In this document: positions 50,249-57,106 of the stretch, piece by piece
Layout: every line of letters begins with the position of its first letter
Numbering within the stretch: the first letter of the stretch is position 1
From: Nitrososphaerota archaeon
GTDB taxonomy: Archaea; Thermoproteota; Nitrososphaeria; Nitrososphaerales; Gagatemarchaeaceae
Direction of reading: 5' to 3'
NCBI GenBank assembly: GCA_027320425.1
Contig: DAHVLJ010000008.1
Span: 1 to 64,000 of the forward strand
Length of the DNA: 64,000 bases
Translations under genes and position numbers: made by a program
Notes under the pieces: model-generated
Told to the model about the DNA's origin: nothing
Seen by the model: only the letters and a program-made list of their open reading frames with translations
Databases searched by the model: none

Positions 50249-51700
50249 CTACTCGAGGGGGCCTGCCATGGCGGCTTGATAGTCTGCCTTCTGCCTCTTC
50301 GTCATGTACGCGGGTACCGCAGCGAAGAGCGCGATGAAGCCCATTATCAGGAACAGCCCATGGATCGACCCGATGAACCTGCTCTCGATGACCGGGCTTA
50401 TCCCCCCGGCCGCGCCGGAGAAGATGGACTGGAGCACCGTCGTGGGGACGCTCGCGGCCATCACGGCGAAAGCCAGGCCCAGGCTGAGAAGGAACCCGGT
50501 GTTGACGAGGGTTGACGACATCCCTGACGCTATCCCCCTCCTGGGGGCCGGGGTGGCGTTCATTATCGATGCGACATTGGGTGCCACGAACAAACCTCCT
50601 CCCGCTCCGGAGAGGACCATCGGCCCCAGGAGGGATGCGTAGCTGACCCCGCTCTGCGGGAGAGGAGTCACCCCGAACCAGAATAGAGCGACGGCGGTGA
50701 CAAGGAGCCCGGCCGTCGAAAGCCCCCTCGACCCCAGTTTGTCCGACAGGTAACCGCTGAGCGGGCCGAAGGTCACGAACGCGACCGAGAACGGTATCAG
50801 CCAGATCCCTGCCGTGAAGGCGTCGAGCAGGAGGACTCCCTGCAGGTAGAACACAAGGACGAGCGAGACCCCTCCTCTGGCCACAGAAGAGAGAAGGTTG
50901 CTCGCCATCCCGGTGGCGAAGGCCCTGATCCTGAACAAAGAAAGGTCCATCATCGGGAACCGCACCTTCGACTCGACGAACGCGAACCCCCCGACCATCC
51001 CCAAGCCGAGGACCATCAGTCCCAGGAACTCGGGCGCCCAGCTGACCAGCGCGCCGAGCATCAGCCCGACCAGGAATACTGTCAGCCCCCCTGAAAAGAG
51101 CAGATTCCCCAAGGGGTCCAGCCTGTCTCCCCTCCTGGGTTGGGATGTCTCTTTGAGCTTGAAGTAAGCCCACGCGGTCGCGAACGTCCCCACCGGGATG
51201 TTGATCCAGAAGATCGACCTCCAACCGAGGAACGAGCCGGCGAGTATCCCTCCAAGGGCTAGACCGAGCACTGACCCCACCGTCCCTGCCACCTGGTTCA
51301 GCCCGAGGGCGCGCCCTCTTTCCGTGGGAGGGAAGACGTCGGTCAAAAGGGCCGCCGCGTTAGAGAATATCAGGGCTCCCCCCGACCCCTGCACCAGCCT
51401 GAACAGCACGAGGGAGCTACCGTTTGGCGCGATGCTGCAGAGCGCCGAACCGACCGTGAACAGAGCGAACCCAAGGTTGTACAGCTTGACCCTCCCCAGT
51501 ATGTCGGAGAGCCTGCCAAAGCTCATCAGCAGCGAAGCGGTCACCAGGATGTACCCCATTATGATCCAGACGGCCTCGAAGGCCGTGGCATGGAGGTCGG
51601 AGGTGATCTTGGGGAGCGCGATGAGCACGATGTTTGAGTCTAGGATCGCCATGAATGCGCCGATGGTCGTGTTGATGAGCACTACGTACTTGTATTCCAA
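50249..51700 (-). CDS. MFS transporter, DHA2 family
   Basis: 483 residues from TTG 51700, about 14 membrane helices. IDSNIVLIALPKI-like helix 1 and FGRLSDILGRVKLY (motif A) are typical of drug:H+ antiporters. The frame is open 36 codons further (ATG 51808), but that would overlap the CoA-binding gene by 40 nt, and a box A (TCTTATCGG, ~51738) fits TTG 51700. The start TTGGAATACAA is shared with the transporter at 7184, suggesting common descent. Confidence 0.9.
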   Translation of the reverse strand: MEYKYVVLINTTIGAFMAILDSNIVLIALPKITSDLHATAFEAVWIIMGYILVTASLLMSFGRLSDILGRVKLYNLGFALFTVGSALCSIAPNGSSLVLFRLVQGSGGALIFSNAAALLTDVFPPTERGRALGLNQVAGTVGSVLGLALGGILAGSFLGWRSIFWINIPVGTFATAWAYFKLKETSQPRRGDRLDPLGNLLFSGGLTVFLVGLMLGALVSWAPEFLGLMVLGLGMVGGFAFVESKVRFPMMDLSLFRIRAFATGMASNLLSSVARGGVSLVLVFYLQGVLLLDAFTAGIWLIPFSVAFVTFGPLSGYLSDKLGSRGLSTAGLLVTAVALFWFGVTPLPQSGVSYASLLGPMVLSGAGGGLFVAPNVASIMNATPAPRRGIASGMSSTLVNTGFLLSLGLAFAVMAASVPTTVLQSIFSGAAGGISPVIESRFIGSIHGLFLIMGFIALFAAVPAYMTKRQKADYQAAMAGPLE

Positions 51701-51768
51701 TTTGTATGGTTCCTGATGCCTTTCCTGACTCGTGCCGATAAGATTTCGCTTGGCTTCGACGGGCGGCT

Positions 51769-52206
51769 CTACGGCCTGCCCATGAATCGGTGTTCTATTC
51801 TCATGCACTTGTCCATGACGTAGTCGACCTTCGCGTCCGCCAGGACTTTCTTTGCTTCCTCGTTTTCCAGCCCGAGCTGGCCCCAGAAGACGTACGGACG
51901 TCCGGTCCTCCTCTTCATCTCTGCGACCTGCTTTGCAACCTGAGGGAACTCCTCAGACGGCCTGAAGACGTCGACCACATCCACCTTCCGGGCAAGCTCG
52001 TCGGGGATGTCGGAGAGGGTGGGGAACACCCTCGCCCCGTTGATGACGTCGGCCGTCGGGTTCACCGGTATGATGGTGTATCCCTGTTCCTGCAGGTATG
52101 CGGGTACCGTGTACGCCTCTTTCTCCGGGTTCTTCGACGCGCCGACCACGGCGATCACCCTGTACCTCCTCATCACGTCCTTCGGGTCGACGGTGAACTT
52201 TGGCAA
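51769..52206 (-). CDS. CoA-binding domain protein
   Basis: 145 residues, stand-alone CoA_binding_2 domain: YRVIAVVGASKNPEKEAYTVPAYLQEQGYTIIPVNP followed by VDVVDVFRPSEEFPQV and YVFWGQLGLENEEAKKVL. Rossmann-like; binds CoA or nucleotide. Often of unknown function. Box A GTTAATA (~52230) before ATG 52206. Confidence 0.93.
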   Translation of the reverse strand: MPKFTVDPKDVMRRYRVIAVVGASKNPEKEAYTVPAYLQEQGYTIIPVNPTADVINGARVFPTLSDIPDELARKVDVVDVFRPSEEFPQVAKQVAEMKRRTGRPYVFWGQLGLENEEAKKVLADAKVDYVMDKCMRIEHRFMGRP

Positions 52207-52289
52207 GACCGACGCGACTTTCCTTCCTGTTAATACGGCTGTCGGGGCTCTGGCGAAGGCTCTAAATCCCGACGCCTGGGACGGTTGCT

Positions 52290-52466
52290 ATGGCGTCCTT
52301 GATCAGCGCGTTTCTCTCGGTCGTGCCACTTGCGACTGCGGACCTGCTTGCCTACGTCATGCTGGTACTTGTCGCCTTCTTCCTAGTCTTTGGCGTCTCG
52401 ACCGCCTACTACTTCTGGAGGCAGAACAAGAAGGCTCACGCCGAGACGCCTAGCTCGCAGGGTTAG
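52290..52466 (+). CDS. 58-aa single-pass membrane protein
   Basis: ATG 52290, ~28 nt after CTAAAT. Sequence: short N-terminus, a long hydrophobic segment (LAYVMLVLVAFFLVFGVSTAYYFW) and a basic tail RQNKKAHAETPSSQG. The stop overlaps the convergent 52450 gene end by 17 nt. Too short for family assignment. Confidence 0.6.
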   Translation: MASLISAFLSVVPLATADLLAYVMLVLVAFFLVFGVSTAYYFWRQNKKAHAETPSSQG

Positions 52467-53694
52467 GTTCTTTCTTTCGGCTCGACCGCCTCTGTAGTGG
52501 TATCCCAACTGCCGCGCCAACCGCGGCGATGGGGAGGACCACTACTGCCACCTCGGCTATCCCCTCGACCACGCTGACGAACAGTCCCGAGACCGTCCCG
52601 ATGAACCCACCGAGGCCCGACAGCCCCGATGCTGCGGACACATGAACGAGAACAGACTGCTCGACGGCGGTCCCGTTCTGGTCGGTAGCGGTTACTGTGA
52701 CGTTGTAGTTCCCGGGCTGGGTGAAGGTGTGGATCACAATCTCCCCCTGGCTCGCTGAGCCGTCCCCGAAGTTGTAGTTCACCACGTAGGGCTGCTCACC
52801 GCCTTTGACCACAGCGTTGAGTGTGACGCTGAGAGGCGCCTCCCCATCCTTCGGCGTCGCGGTCAAAGCCACAGAGAGAGGAGCGGCCACAGACGTCTGA
52901 GATATTGTGACGTCGATGGTCGCGAAGTCGATAAGGGTCTTCGTCTGCATGATCTGGCTCACCGCCTCGTTGATCTGCTGGTCCACCCCCTGCAGTTGGG
53001 ACTCGATGGCCAGGGTCGAGTTGACCGACGTCGAGGAGTTTAACAGCCTTAGGAGAGCGCCCTGTTCGGTCTGTAGCGACTCGAGCGTCGCGTTCAGGTC
53101 GGTGTACTGTACGCTCACGTCGTTCGAGTTCGATATCAAACCTTCAACGGTGCCGAACGCCTCGACTTTGGCGAGAGTCTCCTGATACTGGGATGAAGGG
53201 ACTCGGATGACGACGTTCGCCGATGAGCTGTAGGTTGACTGGTATGCCACATACCCTCCCACCGCATAAGCCAGGGCCACGACTCCCGAGGCGGTCTGCT
53301 GTGGCGAGACATCCTGGAGCTGGACTTGGCTGGAGAACTCGATCAAGCCCCCGTTCCCAGACGGGGTGCCTTGTGTCGCGTTTCCGTTAGCGCCTGCCAC
53401 GGTGGGCCCCGGGCTGATGGTCGTCGTGGTCGTCGCAGTGGTAACGGTAAGGCTCGTCCCGCCGTTGCCTATCACCTGAGTGCCTCCGTAGACGTTCGAC
53501 CCGCCCACGCCAAACAGCGCATTAGCCGATGAAAAGCCTCCAGACGGAACGTATTGGGAGGACGCCCCCGCGGACAAGTACGAACCCGAACCAGCGAAAT
53601 CTGAAAACACACCGACTGCTATACCGACAGCCACCACCACGACCGCAATCCCCCACAGGGTTTTCTTCACCGTGACTTTTCCGCTCAAGTCCAT
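52450..53694 (-). CDS. Surface protein with DUF4349 and PKD domains
   Basis: 414 residues. N-terminal membrane helix (LWGIAVVVVAVGIAVGVFSDF), Gly/Ser-rich linker, then DUF4349-like region (VQLQDVSPQQTASGVVALAYAVGGYVAYQ ... VVIRVPSSQYQETLAKVEAFG), a coiled coil (NATLESLQTEQGALLRLL), a PKD domain (YNFGDGSASQGEIVIHTFTQPGNYNVTVTATD) and a C-terminal membrane helix with a basic tail. Probably anchored at both ends, exposed outside the cell. DUF4349 proteins are often regulatory or signalling surface proteins; function unknown. Confidence 0.85.
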   Translation of the reverse strand: MDLSGKVTVKKTLWGIAVVVVAVGIAVGVFSDFAGSGSYLSAGASSQYVPSGGFSSANALFGVGGSNVYGGTQVIGNGGTSLTVTTATTTTTISPGPTVAGANGNATQGTPSGNGGLIEFSSQVQLQDVSPQQTASGVVALAYAVGGYVAYQSTYSSSANVVIRVPSSQYQETLAKVEAFGTVEGLISNSNDVSVQYTDLNATLESLQTEQGALLRLLNSSTSVNSTLAIESQLQGVDQQINEAVSQIMQTKTLIDFATIDVTISQTSVAAPLSVALTATPKDGEAPLSVTLNAVVKGGEQPYVVNYNFGDGSASQGEIVIHTFTQPGNYNVTVTATDQNGTAVEQSVLVHVSAASGLSGLGGFIGTVSGLFVSVVEGIAEVAVVVLPIAAVGAAVGIPLQRRSSRKKEPNPAS

Positions 53695-53798
53695 GGCCTA
53701 GGGTAGCATCAGACACGATTTAGTCCCAGCCCGGAGAACAGGCCGTTCGCTCCTGGCGAACAGAGCACTTATGAAATCAGCCCTCTCAAACCCCTGAC

Positions 53799-54239
53799 AT
53801 GCCCGACGACCTTCCGACGCGCGAGAAGATCGACTACGCGCTACGCGGGAAGACCCTGACTGTCTATCTCTACCTCCTCAAGCACGGGAAGGCCATCGGC
53901 GTGCGGGAGACGCAGAAGGAACTGGGTTTCTCGAGCCCTTCTGTAGCGTTCCATCACTTGGACAAGCTCGTAGAGCTGGGTCTGGTCGAGAAGGACCAGT
54001 ACGAAAGGTACGTGCTTGCCAAGAAGGTCGATACGGGTATCCTGCATTCATTTGTGAGCGTCGCGGGACTTACCCTCCCACGGCTAGGTTTCTACGCCGC
54101 GTTCTTCACCACGATGGCGGTCGCCTACCTGCTCCTGGACAGGTCGGCGCTCAACCTCTACGCGGTGATCGGGACCGCTGGAGGCTCGGCTGTCTTCTGG
54201 TATGAGACGTGGCGAGTCTGGAGGCGGAAGCCGTTCTGA
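53799..54239 (+). CDS. Membrane-bound winged-helix regulator
   Basis: 146 residues. Winged helix TREKIDYALRGKTLTVYLYLLKHGKAIGVRETQKELGFSSPSVAFHHLDKLVELGLVEK, then two membrane helices (LGFYAAFFTTMAVAYLLL, LYAVIGTAGGSAVFWYETWRV). A one-component regulator tethered to the membrane. Divergent from the surface protein (53694) with ~100 nt between, so it may control that gene. ATG 53799; box A TTATGAAA (~53770). Confidence 0.75.
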   Translation: MPDDLPTREKIDYALRGKTLTVYLYLLKHGKAIGVRETQKELGFSSPSVAFHHLDKLVELGLVEKDQYERYVLAKKVDTGILHSFVSVAGLTLPRLGFYAAFFTTMAVAYLLLDRSALNLYAVIGTAGGSAVFWYETWRVWRRKPF

Positions 54240-54279
54240 GAAGTAGAACTAACTACAACCCGGGGCCAAAGCCTTGAAC

Positions 54280-54732
54280 ATGGAAAGTAGGCGCTTCGGG
54301 GCTGGCTTGGTTGCCGGCATCCTGGTGGGAGTGGCGGTGGTTGCGCTCGCAGGGGGGCTCGGGTCGACGTTGTCCACCCTATCCCTTACATTCGCTGCGC
54401 CTAGGATTACCGAGACTACAACCGCAGCTACGGCGACCACCACGTCGGGGACCAGCGTTCTATACGTGGTCACAGCTGGGACTTCTAGCCAAAGCAAAAG
54501 CGCGGCGTCCAACTATACGAACCTGTCTTCCTCATCGAGCTCCTTTTCTTTTACCGGAGTAAGCGGTGGCCTCTCCTCGTTGCTGCCATCCTCGCAGTTC
54601 GCAGCGGTGGCGACGCAGGGCCCCGTTGCCAACGCCATCCTGTCCGTCCCGGTCATTATTGCGCTCGCGCTGGGTGGCCTACTGTACAGGGTTGCTTCAA
54701 AGAGAAGCCCGGTCGCGAAAGACGACGATTAG
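54280..54732 (+). CDS. Membrane-anchored Ser/Thr-rich protein
   Basis: 150 residues from ATG 54280 (TTG 54274 two codons upstream is possible). N-terminal hydrophobic segment (GLVAGILVGVAVVALAGGLGST), a Thr/Ser-rich extracellular stretch, and a second helix near the C-terminus (AILSVPVIIALALGGLLY) followed by a short charged tail. Likely a small surface protein in the same neighbourhood as the other surface genes. Confidence 0.55.
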   Translation: MESRRFGAGLVAGILVGVAVVALAGGLGSTLSTLSLTFAAPRITETTTAATATTTSGTSVLYVVTAGTSSQSKSAASNYTNLSSSSSSFSFTGVSGGLSSLLPSSQFAAVATQGPVANAILSVPVIIALALGGLLYRVASKRSPVAKDDD

Positions 54733-54746
54733 CACGTTCTAAAGAT

Positions 54747-55130
54747 CTACTTCTGCACTAAGAATTCTCTGCTGTTGGGTTCCTTACCCTCCCAACGCTT
54801 AGACCACCCCGCCAGTTCACAGAGGATCTTGTAAACCTCGTGCCCCTTGACCGTCAGGGAATACTCGATCCTGGGCTTCTCCTCGGCGTACACCTTCCTC
54901 TGCACGACCCCGAACTTTTCGAGCTGGGTGAGGCGTTCGGCTAGCGAAGTGGCGCTGATGCCCTTGATGTGCCTCTTCAGTTCGTTGAACCTCGTAGGCT
55001 CGATCTGGCCGAGCATGTGGATCGTGGGGAACGTCCAGGTCCTGGTTATCTCGTTCCAAGTCTGGTGGACCACCGAGCACGAAGCAACCACCTTGGCGTC
55101 AAGTAGCTCTGACTTGGGAACGTTGGCCAT
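54747..55130 (-). CDS. HxlR-family transcriptional regulator
   Basis: 127 residues. VVHQTWNEITRTWTFPTIHMLGQIEPTRFNELKRHIKGISATSLAERLTQLEKFGVVQRKVYAEEKPRIEYSLTVKGHEV is the HxlR winged helix with the usual Cys (VASC) nearby that may sense redox or electrophiles. Divergent from the PPOX gene 55190, with a palindromic box A and an inverted repeat between, so control of that gene is likely. Confidence 0.92.
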   Translation of the reverse strand: MANVPKSELLDAKVVASCSVVHQTWNEITRTWTFPTIHMLGQIEPTRFNELKRHIKGISATSLAERLTQLEKFGVVQRKVYAEEKPRIEYSLTVKGHEVYKILCELAGWSKRWEGKEPNSREFLVQK

Positions 55131-55137
55131 TGCTAGT

Positions 55138-55153
55138 TAGTCCTGAAAGACTA
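55138..55153. promoter_or_regulatory. HxlR operator candidate
   Basis: TAGTC-CTGAAA-GACTA (5-bp arms, 6-nt spacer) immediately upstream of the HxlR ATG and next to the shared box A. Position over the transcription start suggests autorepression. Confidence 0.35.
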
Positions 55154-55157
55154 CTGG

Positions 55158-55165
55158 TTTTAAAA
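55158..55165. promoter_or_regulatory. Shared palindromic box A (TTTTAAAA)
   Basis: Located 25 nt before the PPOX ATG (55190) and 28 nt from the HxlR ATG (55130). Same palindromic design as at 24406. Confidence 0.6.
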
Positions 55166-55189
55166 TCTAGCTGACCGCCGCCAGTTTGG

Positions 55190-55639
55190 ATGATTGGCAG
55201 GGGTAAGGAAGTCCGCCACAGAAGGGTGTTCTCTGAAAACGAAGCGTCATATCTCGCGGAGAGCTTCCTTGGACGGCTCGCCACCGCTTCTCCTGAAGGA
55301 GAGCCACACGTCGTCCCGGTTAGCTACCGTTTCGATGGGAGGACCATCACTTTCGGGGGGTGGAACCTCACTTCCAGCCTGAAGTACAGGCATCTGACGG
55401 CGAACGACAGAGTGGCCTTCGTCGTCGACGACGTGCTTTCCGTTGACCCCTGGCGCGTCAGGGGAGTGGAGGTAAGGGGAAGGGCGGAGCCAATGACCGT
55501 CGACGGTGTGAGCATGGTTAGGATAATCCCGCTCGAAGTTAGAAGCTTCAGTGGAATAATCACCCCTACAGGCGAGCTGGTGTTCGCTGACAACTGGGAC
55601 GAAGCCGGATCTGGGTCACAGAACGAGGAAATGACGTAG
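55190..55639 (+). CDS. PPOX-family (F420/FMN-dependent) enzyme, divergent from HxlR
   Basis: 149 residues, pyridoxamine oxidase-like split barrel: RRVFSENEASYLAESFLGRLATASPEGEPHVVPVSYRFDGRTITFGG and RHLTANDRVAFVVDDVLSVDPWRVRGVEVRG. Larger than the copy at 40897 and not closely alike. ATG 55190, leaderless. The partner HxlR gene suggests stress-inducible expression. Confidence 0.85.
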   Translation: MIGRGKEVRHRRVFSENEASYLAESFLGRLATASPEGEPHVVPVSYRFDGRTITFGGWNLTSSLKYRHLTANDRVAFVVDDVLSVDPWRVRGVEVRGRAEPMTVDGVSMVRIIPLEVRSFSGIITPTGELVFADNWDEAGSGSQNEEMT

Positions 55640-55643
55640 CAGT

Positions 55644-55668
55644 CCCTAGAAACAGTACTGTTTTAGGG
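55644..55668. repeat. Near-perfect palindrome after the PPOX gene
   Basis: CCCTA(g)AAACAGT followed by ACTGTTTTAGGG: 12-bp inverted arms with one bulged base and no loop, 5 nt past the stop codon, then GGTCCC. It may terminate the PPOX transcript or bind a regulator at the edge of the accessory island. The rest of 55669-55881 shows no gene I can support. Confidence 0.4.
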
Positions 55669-55881
55669 GTCCCAACACTTGACACTCTCACTTCTCACGT
55701 TTCGGTGACGGACGCCACAGGAGAATATGTTGAACAACTCTCACCCCGTAGTAAACGAACCCAGCCTTCACTAAGCTTATACGGCGGGGCTCGAAGACCT
55801 GCCCGAGTGGTATGTAAGTAGTCGACCGCACCGACCCAGCATCCTTATGAAGAGTCGGGGCAACCCTCGTGAGACGACAAA

Positions 55882-56148
55882 ATGTCTTATGACGAGGTCC
55901 TGATAGACCCCGATGTCTTAGAGGAGTCCAAAGTCCACTCGACTATCATCAAAAGGGTCGTCGAAAAATGGAAGTCCAATTCCTCAAAAGCGAAGAAACG
56001 GGGTGAGAACGACAAATGGGTGGATACAGAGGAGTGGGAAGGAACGCGGTACGTAATCACCTTCCGGAACGAGTCAGACCTATGCGTCGTGACTGGTTTC
56101 AGGATAGCAATGCATTCCAAAGTTCATTGGGACACGAAGAAGAAATAG
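55882..56148 (+). CDS. 88-aa hypothetical protein upstream of a Panacea-like gene
   Basis: ATG 55882. Polar, with a basic central region (KSNSSKAKKRGENDK) and a beta-hairpin-like half (WEGTRYVITFRNESDLCVVTGFRIAMHSKVHW). No family recognised. The next gene's GTG follows 1 nt after the stop, so they form a pair. The context and size fit a toxin of a Panacea-type toxin-antitoxin module, but no toxin motif is visible; an uncharacterised accessory protein is the alternative. Confidence 0.55.
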   Translation: MSYDEVLIDPDVLEESKVHSTIIKRVVEKWKSNSSKAKKRGENDKWVDTEEWEGTRYVITFRNESDLCVVTGFRIAMHSKVHWDTKKK

Positions 56149-56149
56149 A

Positions 56150-56818
56150 GTGAAAATAGAAATGAGTCAAGGAGCGTGGAAGGAGACGAGGACTGGAGTG
56201 GCTACGGTGAGTTGGGACAACAAAACAATCCATCTAGATGTGCCTGCAATCAAGAATACAAAGACAGGGAAGATACGAGTCAGACTCGAAGACGTCGCTC
56301 GGGTTGAACTAGAAACACTCGCAAGAGAGGCTGGAATTGAGCCTCGGGATTTCCCCATTCTGCTAGTGCTCAAGGCTCAGATGGGAGGGTTCCACAACAA
56401 GGAAGAAGTCCAATTTCAGTATCACCTAAATAAGATGCTCTTCTATCAATGGAAGGAAATGGAGAAGCTTGGCCTAGGGGAGAGCTTCCCCCACGACGAG
56501 TTCAAGAAAGCAGATAGGGGCCCTGTGCCAGCGAACATAGAAAGTGACTTGGCAAGGCTATCTGGGCTCGGCCTGATATCAGTCGAGCGCCATCGCTGGG
56601 GTGAAAGGCCTCGCGATGAGTCGAAACAAATCAAGTTGACAACAAAAGGATCGGAGTTGGCGAATAAGTTTCTCAGAAGAACCCCTGAAGACCTCATGGC
56701 AACGACGGCCGAGGTAAAGGCGATGATTGGCACATTACCTCCCCCTTCGGTAAAAGAGAAGGTGCACAGGGAATACCCCGAATTCCGGACTACCTACAAG
56801 GTCGAAGATTCCGATTAG
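56150..56818 (+). CDS. Panacea/DUF4065-like protein (222 aa), possible antitoxin
   Basis: GTG start at 56150 (internal ATG at 56162). N-terminal ~75 residues are beta-rich and unlike known domains. The C-terminal part, from NKEEVQFQYHLNKMLFYQWKEMEKLGLGESFPHDEFKKADRGPVPANIESDLARLSGLGLISV to a long helix, has the order of Panacea/YwgA-like domains: a Leu/Tyr-rich helix, a conserved GP, and L-x-x-L-x-x-x-G-L-I. Panacea domains often act as antitoxins. Codon use is less GC-rich than in neighbours, suggesting transfer. Confidence 0.55.
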   Translation: MKIEMSQGAWKETRTGVATVSWDNKTIHLDVPAIKNTKTGKIRVRLEDVARVELETLAREAGIEPRDFPILLVLKAQMGGFHNKEEVQFQYHLNKMLFYQWKEMEKLGLGESFPHDEFKKADRGPVPANIESDLARLSGLGLISVERHRWGERPRDESKQIKLTTKGSELANKFLRRTPEDLMATTAEVKAMIGTLPPPSVKEKVHREYPEFRTTYKVEDSD

Positions 56819-56832
56819 CCACTCAGCTCCCC

Positions 56833-56837
56833 TTTTT
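56833..56837 (+). terminator. T-run terminator after the Panacea-like gene
   Basis: CCCCTTTTTC 15 nt past the stop. The remaining 56838-57106 has no gene I can support; it includes the promoter of the 1124-aa gene (CTTAAT, ~57074-57079). Confidence 0.4.
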
Positions 56838-57106
56838 CAGCAAGTCTGCCGTGTAAAGACCTTGCAGAATCGCGTCTAGGAACAGTCTTCTGGCTAGGAA
56901 GGCAACCAGACCTTCTTAACAAGGCCGACCTAGATGCAACAGGAATTCATTCGCTACCCCAATTTCTCTTAGAAGTACTTGCTAGCGCCAGAGGAAGGAC
57001 AAAGGACGTTTGACGGGCTGACCGAAGGCCAAAAGTCCCTTGTGGCAGTGATAAAATGAATTGCCTGGAAACACTTAATGCCTTTGGAGAATGAAACCTT
57101 GGTCAG

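Noticed and set aside
51701-51808. ATG 51808 start of the second DHA2 transporter
   Set aside because: Overlaps the CoA-binding gene by 40 nt; promoter position supports TTG 51700.
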